A stretch of DNA of 64,000 nucleotides, from the NCBI GenBank assembly GCA_009778965.1, contig WRFE01000001.1, forward strand, positions 49,117 through 113,116, given 5' to 3'. The notes beneath the pieces are model-generated. The model was not told the origin of the DNA. It did not search any database and was given only the letters and a program-made list of their open reading frames with translations. Numbering within the stretch: the first letter of the stretch is position 1; each line of letters starts with the position of its first letter. The translations under genes were made by a program, and so were the position numbers. This document shows, one piece after another, positions 27,391 to 34,915 of the stretch. The DNA is from Candidatus Endomicrobium labiotermitis (GTDB lineage: Bacteria > Elusimicrobiota > Endomicrobiia > Endomicrobiales > Endomicrobiaceae).

Positions 27391-28392
27391 TTATTTTGAA
27401 GCTTCTTCTATCGCTACTGCTACTGCTACTGACGCGCCTACCATAGGATTATTGCCCATACCTATAAGACCCATCATTTCAACGTGTGCCGGAACTGAAG
27501 ACGAACCCGCGAATTGCGCGTCGCCGTGCATGCGTCCCATAGTATCGGTCATACCGTAAGAAGCCGGACCTGCCGCCATATTATCGGGATGAAGCGTTCT
27601 TCCCGTACCGCCGCCGGAAGCGACTGAAAAATACTTTTTGCCGTTTTCAATAGCCCATTTCTTATATGTGCCGGCAACAGGGTGCTGAAATCTTGTGGGG
27701 TTTGTAGAGTTTCCTGTAATTGAAACGTCAACGCCTTCTTTCATCATTATTGCTACGCCTTCGCTGACATCATCCGCTCCGTAAACTTTTACTTTGGATT
27801 TGTCACCTTCCGAAAATTTTGTTTCTTTGGTAACATTAAGTTTTCCGGAAGAATAATCGTATTCCGTATCAACATATGTAAAACCGTTAACGCGGCTTAT
27901 TATGTAAGCGGCGTCTTTGCCTAAACCGTTAAGAATAACTTGAAGAGGCTCTTTACGGACTTTATTCGCGGTTTTTGCTATACCGATCGCGCCTTCTGCC
28001 GCTGCGAAACTTTCATGTCCTGCCAAAAAACAGAAGCATTTTGTCTGTTCCCTGAGTAACATTGCCGCAAGATTTCCGTGTCCTATACCTACCAAACGTT
28101 GATCCGCAACTGAACCCGGTATACAGAAGGATTGCAAACCTATGCCTATTGCTTCAGCAGCTTCAGCAGCTGTTTTGATGCCTTTTTTAATAGCTATTGC
28201 TGCGCCTACGGTATATGCCCAGACAGCATTTTCAAAAGCTATCATCTGTATATCTCTGACTATTTTTTCAACGTCAATGCCTTTATCAAGACATATTTTT
28301 CTTGCATCTTCCAAATCTTTGATTCCGTATTCTTTCAAAGCGGCTTCTATCTGCTTTATTCTTCTTTCGTAACTTTCAAATTTTATTGCCAT
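27391..28392 (-). CDS. GGGtGRT family protein
   Basis: This 333-aa protein carries the family's namesake motif in VASGGGTGRTLHPDNMAAG, followed by YGMTDTMGRMHGDAQFAGSS and a Gly/Met-rich C-terminus. The start at 28392 (MAIKFESYERR) has GGAG upstream; 10 earlier codons are rejected. The biochemical function of the family is not established as far as I know. It is regularly found beside a NifU/IscU-like scaffold, as here, so a link to Fe-S or sulfur metabolism is likely. It ends in a strong terminator. Confidence 0.85.
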   Translation of the reverse strand: MAIKFESYERRIKQIEAALKEYGIKDLEDARKICLDKGIDVEKIVRDIQMIAFENAVWAYTVGAAIAIKKGIKTAAEAAEAIGIGLQSFCIPGSVADQRLVGIGHGNLAAMLLREQTKCFCFLAGHESFAAAEGAIGIAKTANKVRKEPLQVILNGLGKDAAYIISRVNGFTYVDTEYDYSSGKLNVTKETKFSEGDKSKVKVYGADDVSEGVAIMMKEGVDVSITGNSTNPTRFQHPVAGTYKKWAIENGKKYFSVASGGGTGRTLHPDNMAAGPASYGMTDTMGRMHGDAQFAGSSSVPAHVEMMGLIGMGNNPMVGASVAVAVAIEEASK

Positions 28393-28417
28393 ATACTTTT
28401 CTCCATTTTTTCTATTT

Positions 28418-28493
28418 GTCATTCTGAGTGTAGCGAAGAATCTATTACCTTTAATGTCTTTGGATTCTTCAAGGCTTCGCCTTTCAGAATGAC
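28418..28493. repeat. GTCA...TGAC hairpin element between the Fe-S pair
   Basis: GTCATTCTGAGTGTAGCGAA opens and TTCGCCTTTCAGAATGAC closes this 76-bp element. It separates the two genes of a conserved pair, where it would be transcribed as part of their mRNA. Confidence 0.8.
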
Positions 28494-28506
28494 AGGCAAC
28501 AGCCTG

Positions 28507-29226
28507 TTATTCGTGTCTGGGATCTATTTTCTTAACTGCTTCATCGTATCTGCCGTAAGTCTTTGTATTTTTTTCAAACGCGTCTTTGTGCGAAACGCCT
28601 TTTTTAATTTCGTCCATAACTTTGCCTAAATGAACAAATTTATAACCTATAACTTCATCATTTTTATCAAGACCCATTTCAAGCACATAACCTTCAGCCA
28701 TTTCAAGATAACGAACGCCTTTGGCTTTTGTGCTGAACATCGTACCGACCTGCGAACGCAAACCTTTTCCCAAATCTTCAAGACCCGCGCCTATCGGGAG
28801 TCCGCCTTCCGAAAACGCAGTCTGTGTTCTGCCGTATGCTATCTGTAAGAAAAGCTCTCTCATAGCGACGTTTATAGCATCGCATACCAAATCGGTATTT
28901 AACGCTTCAAGCACTGTTTTGCCGGTTATAATTTCGGCAGCCATGGCGGCGGAATGCGTCATACCGCTGCAGCCTACGGTTTCAATCAGCGCTTCTTCTA
29001 TAATACCGTTTTTAACATTAAGCGTAAGTTTGCAGGTTCCCTGCTGTGGAGCGCACCAGCCTACTCCGTGCGTCAAACCGCTTATATCGGTAACTTCTTT
29101 GGCTTTTACCCATTTTCCTTCTTCTGGAATCGGCGCTGAACCGTGTTTTGCGCCTTTTGCCACGCATGTCATTTGCTGCACTTCATGAGAAAACTCATAA
29201 GCGCATTTTTCTTTAGGACAACTCAT
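28507..29226 (-). CDS. NifU/IscU-like iron-sulfur scaffold-type protein
   Basis: This 239-aa protein contains an IscU/NifU-N-like core: GTCKLTLNVKNGIIEEALIETVGCSG, then MAAEIITGKTVLEALN. Cysteines lie near C56, C62 and C86 and at VCDAIN, positions that fit cluster binding. It is longer than IscU (about 130 aa), with an extra N-terminal Cys-containing part (MSCPKEKCAYEF) and an extended C-terminus. It is transcribed before the GGGtGRT gene. The pairing is conserved, but the target is unknown. Confidence 0.8.
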   Translation of the reverse strand: MSCPKEKCAYEFSHEVQQMTCVAKGAKHGSAPIPEEGKWVKAKEVTDISGLTHGVGWCAPQQGTCKLTLNVKNGIIEEALIETVGCSGMTHSAAMAAEIITGKTVLEALNTDLVCDAINVAMRELFLQIAYGRTQTAFSEGGLPIGAGLEDLGKGLRSQVGTMFSTKAKGVRYLEMAEGYVLEMGLDKNDEVIGYKFVHLGKVMDEIKKGVSHKDAFEKNTKTYGRYDEAVKKIDPRHE

Positions 29227-29270
29227 TGCATTTCTCCTTATTGTAATGATTGGAAAATATAACAGGTCTG

Positions 29271-29315
29271 ATTATACAAAATTTGTAAGTATTTTGCTAA
29301 ACAATTTGTTATAAT
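29271..29315. promoter_or_regulatory. Divergent promoter region between scaffold gene and lipoprotein
   Basis: On the minus strand TATAAT (29271-29276) serves the scaffold gene with a weak -35. On the plus strand TGTTATAAT (29307-29315) is an extended -10 box ending nine bases before the ATG at 29325. Confidence 0.5.
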
Positions 29316-29324
29316 GAAATCCTT

Positions 29325-29726
29325 ATGAAAAAAGCTGTTTTCTTATTAATTTTTCCTTTTTTACTGATTTCCTGCTCTGTTTTGGACTATCCTGCCAGAA
29401 TAGCGGGGTTTTCTATTCAAAAATTTGAAAACGAGCAAGTCGGACGGTTTGAAGAAGTTTTCGAAATGTCCAAAAAAGACGGCTTCAACAAAATGCTTGA
29501 AATTATAAGCAAATTAAGGGCAAGGGTCACGCATAAAAGCTTCAACAAAGGTTATATTGTAGCCTTTGAATTTACAAAAAGTTTTGATTATTGCCTGGAT
29601 TCTACCGAAGCGGCATTTTTCTTTGAAGTAATTGATAATGAAACATTAAAAGTTACTGTGGTATGCAATAACAGTCTGTTAGCAAGAAACATATCTCAAA
29701 AAGTTTTTGAAATGATGCGCAGTTGA
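29325..29726 (+). CDS. Small lipoprotein of unknown function
   Basis: This 133-aa protein has a lipobox LISC at about residues 14-17 after a basic, hydrophobic signal. The mature part is mixed alpha/beta, with FNKMLEIISKLRARVTHKSFNKGYIVAFEF and a later EVIDNETLKVTVVCNNSLLA segment. The fold pattern is compact. I recognise no family. The ATG lies next to the predicted start of transcription, so the message is likely leaderless. Confidence 0.65.
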   Translation: MKKAVFLLIFPFLLISCSVLDYPARIAGFSIQKFENEQVGRFEEVFEMSKKDGFNKMLEIISKLRARVTHKSFNKGYIVAFEFTKSFDYCLDSTEAAFFFEVIDNETLKVTVVCNNSLLARNISQKVFEMMRS

Positions 29727-29754
29727 CAAAAGCAGCTTGTAATTCCTCTCTTTT

Positions 29755-29844
29755 GTCATCCCCGAGTGTCTTAGTCGGGGATCTGCCGTAAAGAGTTAAG
29801 TTTATTAAAACTGCAGATTCCCGATTACAAATTTCGGGAATGAC
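29755..29844. repeat. GTCA...TGAC hairpin element, type B
   Basis: A 90-bp element: left half GTCATCCCCGAGTGTCTTAG, right half CCCGATTACAAATTTCGGGA then ATGAC. Its centre contains CTGCCG and CTGCAG, also seen in type C centres. It ends 27 bases before eno. Confidence 0.8.
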
Positions 29845-29870
29845 AAGACAAAAATGTAAAGGTACCCAGA

Positions 29871-31178
29871 ATGGCAAAAATCGTAAAAATTATAGGCAGA
29901 GAAATTATTGATTCCCGCGGAAATCCTACTGTTGAGGCGGACGTTATTCTTGATGACGGAACTTTAGGCAGAGCAGCCGTACCGTCAGGAGCGTCAACAG
30001 GTTCAAGGGAAGCGTTAGAGTTAAGAGACGGAGACAACAACAGATTCGACGGCAAAGGCGTTTTAAAAGCAGTTGAAAACATAAACAAAATAATAGCTCC
30101 CGAGCTTATAGGTACGGAAATAACAAATCAGTCTGAAATTGACGATAAAATGATAAACCTTGACGGCACGGATTTTAAAAGCCGTTTAGGCGCCAACGCA
30201 ATCCTCGGCGTTTCGCTTGCCGCGTGCAAAGCGGGCGCGGAGTCAAAAAAACTTCCGGTTTACGAATATGTCAGAGAAATTTACAATCTGAAAAGCGGCA
30301 AATACATTTTGCCTGTTCCTCTGATGAACATAATTAACGGCGGAGAACACGCGGACAACAATGTTGATTTACAGGAATTTATGATAGCGCCCGTAAGCGC
30401 TGCTAATTTCCGCGAAGCATTAAGAATGGGCTGCGAAGTTTTTCACAGCCTTAAAAAAGTTTTAAATTCCAAAAATTATTCCACAGGGGTTGGCGATGAA
30501 GGCGGATTTGCCCCGAATTTAAAATCTAACGCAGAAGCGTTAGAAGTTATATGCGAAGCAATAAAAGAATCCGGCTATGAAACAGGCAAAGACATTGTTT
30601 TTGCTTTGGATGCGGCCGCAAGCGAATTTTACAAAGATAACAATTATACACTTGAAGGCGAAACGGAAAATAAAGTTAAATCATCGCGCGAAATGATTTC
30701 TTATTACGAAAACCTTTTGAAAAAATATCCTGTTATATCGATTGAAGACGGTTTGAGTGAACAGGATTGGGAAGGCTGGAAAATCCTTACTGACGAATTA
30801 AAATCTAAAGTCCAGCTAGTAGGAGACGACCTTTTTGTCACAAATCCTAAAATTTTTAAAGAAGGAATTGAAAAGGGTATCGCAAATTCAATACTTATTA
30901 AGGTAAATCAGATAGGAACTCTTTCCGAAACCGTTGCCGCCGTACAAATGGCTTACAAAAACGGATATACCGCAATTATGTCGCACCGCTCCGGAGAAAC
31001 AGAAGACACGATTATAGCGGACTTGGCTGTCGCTCTTAATACAGGTCAAATAAAAACAGGCTCCGCTTCAAGAACAGACAGGATTTGTAAATATAACAGA
31101 CTTTTGAGAATTGAGGAAGAGCTTGAAAACAAAGGAAAGAATGTTTCCTTTTTAGGTAGAAATGTCTTTAAACAATAA
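29871..31178 (+). CDS. eno: Enolase
   Basis: This 435-aa glycolytic enzyme interconverts 2-phosphoglycerate and phosphoenolpyruvate. All hallmarks are present: [26 protein letters not shown], the acid/base loop [12 protein letters not shown], and the metal ligands in [14 protein letters not shown] and GDDLFVTN. The signatures [13 protein letters not shown] and [10 protein letters not shown] follow. Length is normal. It is followed by an ftsB-like gene, a frequent neighbour. Confidence 0.98.
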   Translation: MAKIVKIIGREIIDSRGNPTVEADVILDDGTLGRAAVPSGASTGSREALELRDGDNNRFDGKGVLKAVENINKIIAPELIGTEITNQSEIDDKMINLDGTDFKSRLGANAILGVSLAACKAGAESKKLPVYEYVREIYNLKSGKYILPVPLMNIINGGEHADNNVDLQEFMIAPVSAANFREALRMGCEVFHSLKKVLNSKNYSTGVGDEGGFAPNLKSNAEALEVICEAIKESGYETGKDIVFALDAAASEFYKDNNYTLEGETENKVKSSREMISYYENLLKKYPVISIEDGLSEQDWEGWKILTDELKSKVQLVGDDLFVTNPKIFKEGIEKGIANSILIKVNQIGTLSETVAAVQMAYKNGYTAIMSHRSGETEDTIIADLAVALNTGQIKTGSASRTDRICKYNRLLRIEEELENKGKNVSFLGRNVFKQ

Positions 31179-31184
31179 GGTTTT

Positions 31185-31266
31185 GTCATTCCGGACTTGA
31201 TCCGGAATCCATTTTTGCTGAACATTTTTAACGACTAACGTGGATTCCGTTTTTCAACGGAATGAC
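31185..31266. repeat. 82-bp GTCA...TGAC hairpin element, type B
   Basis: Exactly the length of the type C units at 1769 and 14946 although the stems differ. The left stem is TTCCGGA/TCCGGAA, the right stem ATTCCGTT/AACGGAAT. It lies between eno and ftsB. Confidence 0.85.
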
Positions 31267-31281
31267 GGCAAAACAAAAACA

Positions 31282-31581
31282 ATGAAAAAATTCAAACTTA
31301 GATGGCGTTATGTAATATTATTTTCTTTGGCGGGTTATTTGCTTTTCAATTCCGGCTCACGCGCTCTTGTGAGTAATTTTTTAGATATTCAAAAACTTAA
31401 AAGCAACATAAAAAAAGCCGAAGCCCAAAATGATCTCTATCAATCAAGACTGCACAGACTTGAAAATATTCCTGAATTTATGGAACATGAAATAAGAGCT
31501 GAACTGAAAGTCATAGGACAAGGCGAAGTAGAATACAGATTTTTGTCTGAAGAAGAAGAGAAGAAAGCTAAAGAAAAGTGA
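31282..31581 (+). CDS. FtsB/DivIC-like septum formation initiator protein
   Basis: This 99-aa bitopic protein has a basic N-terminus, one membrane helix (about residues 9-28) and a coiled coil (about 40-65). The tail ends IRAELKVIGQGEVEYRFLSEEEE, the usual FtsB/DivIC ending (LGxxxPGExxYxF). It bridges FtsL and FtsQ in the divisome. The frame is open 14 codons further (GTG at 31240), but those codons are repeat sequence, so ATG 31282 is chosen. The ribosome binding site must lie within or next to the repeat. Confidence 0.82.
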   Translation: MKKFKLRWRYVILFSLAGYLLFNSGSRALVSNFLDIQKLKSNIKKAEAQNDLYQSRLHRLENIPEFMEHEIRAELKVIGQGEVEYRFLSEEEEKKAKEK

Positions 31582-31609
31582 CAAAAGCAAGCTTTTATTC
31601 CTTTCTTTT

Positions 31610-31672
31610 GTCATCCCCGAATGTTTCTATCGGGGATCCATTTTAAGATTCCGGCTCGGAGGCCGGAATGAC
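31610..31672. repeat. Chimeric GTCA...TGAC element
   Basis: Only 63 bp. The left half (GTCATCCCCGAATGTTTCTA, then TCGGGGATCC) matches the 29755 type. The right half (TTCCGGCTCGGAGGCCGGAA then TGAC) belongs to another type. Halves of different families have been joined. Confidence 0.8.
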
Positions 31673-31696
31673 AACTGGTTTACCGACAAGCAACCC

Positions 31697-32473
31697 TTAA
31701 ACATTTATCAACAGCTTAGTATACTCGTGTTTCGGATTTTTAAAAATTTCTTCTGTATTTCCAATTTCAACAATTTCCCCGTTATGCATTACCGCCATTG
31801 TATCGGAATATCTCCTGGCTATACGCATATTGTGCGTTATCATAATAAGCGTCAAACCAAGCGTATTTTTTAGTTCGTTGATTAAGTCTAAAATCTGCTT
31901 TTGTATAGACGCGTCCAAACCGGTTGTCGGTTCATCGGCAATTAAAAATTCCGGATTATTCATTATTGCCATAGCTATTAAAACTCTTTGCTTCTGCCCG
32001 CCGCTTAACTGATGAGGATACGAATTAAAAATTCTTTCCGTATCGTCCAGCTTAACTTTTTTCAACGCTTCATCAACGCGCTTTCTTATTTCGTCGTTAG
32101 ACGCCTGCGAATTATGAATTGTAAAAGATTCGGCAATCTGCTTTCCGACTTTTATTACGGGATTCAAATATGACTGCGGATCCTGAAATATCATTGATAT
32201 TTTAGAACCTTTTAAAACTCTTTTTTCGTCAAAAGTCATTTTAAGCAGATCTTTCCCGCGGTAAAATATGCTTCCCGATTTTATTTTTCCGCCGTCAATT
32301 CCCGTTAAATCCATTATGGCGGAGGCAACTGTACTTTTTCCGCTTCCGGAACGGCCCACAATAACAAACGTTTCGCCTTTTTTGACGTTAAAAGAAACGT
32401 TTTTAACAGCCCCAACGATTGAGGAAGATGTTTTGTATTCAACTGATAAATTTTTTATTTCAAGTATGTTCAT
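31697..32473 (-). CDS. oppD: Oligopeptide ABC transporter ATP-binding protein (OppD-like)
   Basis: This 258-aa ATPase has Walker A GRSGSGKSTVA, Q-loop FQDPQSY, signature LSGGQKQR, Walker B FLIADEPTTGLD and the switch His in MITHNM. It is shorter than OppD/DppD (about 320-330 aa) because the C-terminal oligopeptide/Fe-S extension is missing. It is the last gene of oppA-B-C-D. No second ATPase (OppF) follows, so it may act as a homodimer or pair with one encoded elsewhere. Confidence 0.88.
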   Translation of the reverse strand: MNILEIKNLSVEYKTSSSIVGAVKNVSFNVKKGETFVIVGRSGSGKSTVASAIMDLTGIDGGKIKSGSIFYRGKDLLKMTFDEKRVLKGSKISMIFQDPQSYLNPVIKVGKQIAESFTIHNSQASNDEIRKRVDEALKKVKLDDTERIFNSYPHQLSGGQKQRVLIAMAIMNNPEFLIADEPTTGLDASIQKQILDLINELKNTLGLTLIMITHNMRIARRYSDTMAVMHNGEIVEIGNTEEIFKNPKHEYTKLLINV

Positions 32474-32478
32474 TTTAA

Positions 32479-32562
32479 AAATCAGAAGCTAAGAAGTTTA
32501 GAAGCTCAGAAGCTTGGTAAAAAATCATTTGCAAAGCCTCTAAGCTGCTAAGCCCTCCAATC
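32479..32562. repeat. AAGCTTAGAAG-type palindromic repeat
   Basis: Strings such as AGAAGCTAAGAAGTTTAGAA are mirrored by CCTCTAAGCTGCTAAGCCCT. A shorter relative lies at 2560-2590. It separates oppC from oppD. Confidence 0.5.
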
Positions 32563-32564
32563 TT

Positions 32565-33380
32565 CTATGTCTCCTTAGGGTCTAAAATATCCCTTAACGC
32601 TTCGCCTATAAGATTAAAAGACAATACTGTCAGTAAAATTACCATGCCCGGAAAAACCGATAACCACCACGCGACATAAATATAGTCTTTTCCCTGCATA
32701 AGAATCTGCCCCCAAGACGACATCGGAGGCTGAACGCCCAACCCCAAAAACGAAAGCCCGGATTCAATCAAAATAGCTCCGCCCACAGCTATCGCCGCGT
32801 AAACTATTATAGGAGAAATAATGTTAGGCAGAATGTGAACAAAAAACAAACGGGGTTTGCTGACGGCAAGCATTTTTGAAGCTAAAACAAATTCCCTTTC
32901 CCTTATAGACAAAACTTCCGCACGCACGATTCTCGCAAGCCCGGTCCATGATGTTAATCCTATCACTATCATAACGCTGTATATATTGGGCTCGAAAAAC
33001 GCTATCACCAAAAGAATTAAAAAGAATGTCGGGAAGCAAAGCACTATATCAGTAAAACGCATGATAATACTGTCTGTAGCTCCTCCGAAATAACCCGAAA
33101 GCATGCCAAGAACCGCGCCTATAAGAACAGTCAAAAACGCTGCAAAAAAACCGACAGACATTGAAACTCTTGCCCCGTAAACCATACGCGAAAAAACATC
33201 ACGGCCCAAATCGTCTGTTCCAAGAAGATGGACTGCGGAAGGAGCTGCAAGCCGGTTCGATAAATCCTGGGACGCCGGATCATATGGGGCTATAAACGGC
33301 GCGAACACCGCGATAAAAACAACTATCGCGATGAAAACTATGCTTATGAATGCCGCTTTGTTTTTAAATATTTTTTTCAT
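32565..33380 (-). CDS. oppC: Oligopeptide ABC transporter permease OppC-like
   Basis: This 271-aa permease has about six helices. It starts with a short cytoplasmic tail and helix (SIVFIAIVVFIAVFAPFIAPYDP). HLLGTDDLGRDVFSRMVYGAR is the OppC/DppC signature, and the EAA loop lies in EFVLASKMLAVSKPRLFFVHILPN. It pairs with the OppB-like protein to form the channel. Type D repeats separate it from oppB and another repeat type separates it from oppD, yet the order is canonical. Confidence 0.92.
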   Translation of the reverse strand: MKKIFKNKAAFISIVFIAIVVFIAVFAPFIAPYDPASQDLSNRLAAPSAVHLLGTDDLGRDVFSRMVYGARVSMSVGFFAAFLTVLIGAVLGMLSGYFGGATDSIIMRFTDIVLCFPTFFLILLVIAFFEPNIYSVMIVIGLTSWTGLARIVRAEVLSIREREFVLASKMLAVSKPRLFFVHILPNIISPIIVYAAIAVGGAILIESGLSFLGLGVQPPMSSWGQILMQGKDYIYVAWWLSVFPGMVILLTVLSFNLIGEALRDILDPKET

Positions 33381-33387
33381 AATTTAT

Positions 33388-33484
33388 CGCCCTCTCCTTA
33401 ATCCTCTCCCTGACAAGGGAGAGGAAAGAAAGACAAAAATTCTGTTTCCCCTCTCCATTGTCAGGGAGAGGGCAGGGTGAGGGA
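33388..33484. repeat. Type D palindromic repeat between oppB and oppC
   Basis: CGCCCTCTCCTTAATCCTCT opens the unit and TCAGGGAGAGGGCAGGGTGA followed by GGG closes it. The stems CTCTCCCTGACAAGGGAGAG and CTCTCCATTGTCAGGGAGAG face each other. This is the uninterrupted form of the unit that the DUF559 ORF splits at 41781-42284. Confidence 0.8.
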
Positions 33485-33490
33485 GCGCCT

Positions 33491-34462
33491 TTACCTATAC
33501 CTAATCCTCGGGTCAGCAACCGCGTACAAAACATCGGCAATAATATTTCCAAGTAAAGTTAAAAACGCGGAAATTACGCCAATACCCATAATCACGGGAT
33601 AATCCCTTGCCATTATCGCGTCAAAACCTAATCTTCCCATGCCGGGATAAGAAAAAACCGTTTCTATAATAAAACTTCCGCCTATAAGTCCAGGAATTGA
33701 TAAACCTATTATTGTTATTAAAGGAAGCAAAGCATTTTTTAAAGCATGGTTAAAAATTACCTGTCTTTCGGAAAGACCTTTGGAATACGCGGTTTTTATA
33801 TAATCCTGTTTTAAAACGTCAAGCATTCCGGAACGTATATAACGGGAAAGAACCGCGAAAGAACCAAGCGTAGAAACTATTACCGGTAAAACCAAATGGC
33901 TTGCCAAATCCCAGGTTTTACCGAAAAAAGAAAGTTCGCTAAAATCAAAAGAAGTAAGCCCTGAAATAGGAAACCATCCCAACCATAAGCCGAACACTAT
34001 CATAAGCATAAGCGCCACCCAAAAAACAGGCGCTGAAAAACAAACAAAAACAACAACAGTCAAAACCCTGTCAAATAAAGAATATTTTCTGACAGCTGAA
34101 TAAATGCCTACGGGAACAGCTATGACTAACATCAAAATTATTGATAACACGTTCAACAATATCGTAGCGGGCAGTCTTTCAATAATTTTTTCAGAAGCGG
34201 GACGGCCGTCTTTAAAAGATTTGCCGAAATCAAAAACAGCTACTCTTTTAAGCCAATTCCAATACTGCACGTGGACAGGTTTGTCTAACCCGTAAAGTTT
34301 GACGAGCCTTTCCTTTGCCTCGGAAGTTATCTGAGGATTAAAGTCAGTCATAGTGTCTATGGGTTTCCCGGGAGTAAAATACATAACGCCGAACGTAAGC
34401 ACGGTTATGCCTATTATTATCGGGATTGAATATAATAGTCTTTTTACTAAATACTGAAACAT
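33491..34462 (-). CDS. oppB: Oligopeptide ABC transporter permease OppB-like
   Basis: This 323-aa permease has about six helices. MFQYLVKRLLYSIPIIIGI is the typical start, and TPGKPIDTM and GLDKPVHVQYWNWL are family blocks. The EAA loop is in KGLSERQVIFNHALKN, and ETVFSYPGMGRLGFDA is the C-terminal signature. It belongs with oppA, C and D. A GIY-YIG ORF and a split repeat now separate it from oppA. Confidence 0.92.
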   Translation of the reverse strand: MFQYLVKRLLYSIPIIIGITVLTFGVMYFTPGKPIDTMTDFNPQITSEAKERLVKLYGLDKPVHVQYWNWLKRVAVFDFGKSFKDGRPASEKIIERLPATILLNVLSIILMLVIAVPVGIYSAVRKYSLFDRVLTVVVFVCFSAPVFWVALMLMIVFGLWLGWFPISGLTSFDFSELSFFGKTWDLASHLVLPVIVSTLGSFAVLSRYIRSGMLDVLKQDYIKTAYSKGLSERQVIFNHALKNALLPLITIIGLSIPGLIGGSFIIETVFSYPGMGRLGFDAIMARDYPVIMGIGVISAFLTLLGNIIADVLYAVADPRIRYR

Positions 34463-34490
34463 TTATGTCCTTTGCTTACAATAATACTAT

Positions 34491-34887
34491 GTCACCCTGA
34501 GCGAAGCCGAAGGGTCTGCCGTTAAGATTAACACTATAAAATAGTTTTATACAAATCACTCCATGATTTATTACTTGTTTCTATAAGCAAAATTTTCTTT
34601 TCTCTTCGCCAGCCCTTAAGTTGTTTTTCTCTTTCTATTGCTTCCGTTACATTATTAAACATTTCGGCATAAACCAATTTATTAACTTTATATTTCTTTG
34701 TAAATCCCGGAACAAGCCCTTCCTTATGTTCATATACTCTTCTTGCTATATCATTTGTAATGCCGATATACATAACACCATCTTTTTTACTTGCCATTAT
34801 ATAAACACAATAATTTCTCATAATCTTTCATCAAATTAAACTGCAGATGTTTCGGCTACGCAACTATGTTGCTTCGCTCAACATGAC
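34491..34887. repeat. Type C element split by the GIY-YIG ORF
   Basis: The left half (34491-34525, GTCACCCTGAGCGAAGCCGA through CCGTTAA) and right half (34841-34887, CTGCAGATGTTTCGGCTACG to ACATGAC) together make one type C element. A 315-base segment carrying the GIY-YIG gene lies between them, at the element's centre. Confidence 0.85.
34534..34821 (-). CDS. GIY-YIG nuclease family protein
   Basis: This 95-aa single-domain protein has YCVYIMASKK and GVMYIGITNDIARRVYEHK (the GIY-YIG core with catalytic Tyr and Arg). The metal-binding Glu is in EAIEREKQLKGWRREKK. It belongs to the small UPF0213/YhbQ-like group. Its start and stop lie within about 20 bases of the broken ends of a type C repeat, and it interrupts the oppA-oppB junction. 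It may cut DNA at or near such repeats; that is inference. Confidence 0.85.
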   Translation of the reverse strand: MRNYCVYIMASKKDGVMYIGITNDIARRVYEHKEGLVPGFTKKYKVNKLVYAEMFNNVTEAIEREKQLKGWRREKKILLIETSNKSWSDLYKTIL

Positions 34888-34915
34888 AAACAATGACAGA
34901 CAACAACAAAATCCT

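Noticed and set aside
33364-33552. Minus-strand ORF reading through the oppB/oppC gap
   Set aside because: It is the translation of a type D repeat (SPCPLPDNGEG) overlapping oppB; no independent start signal.
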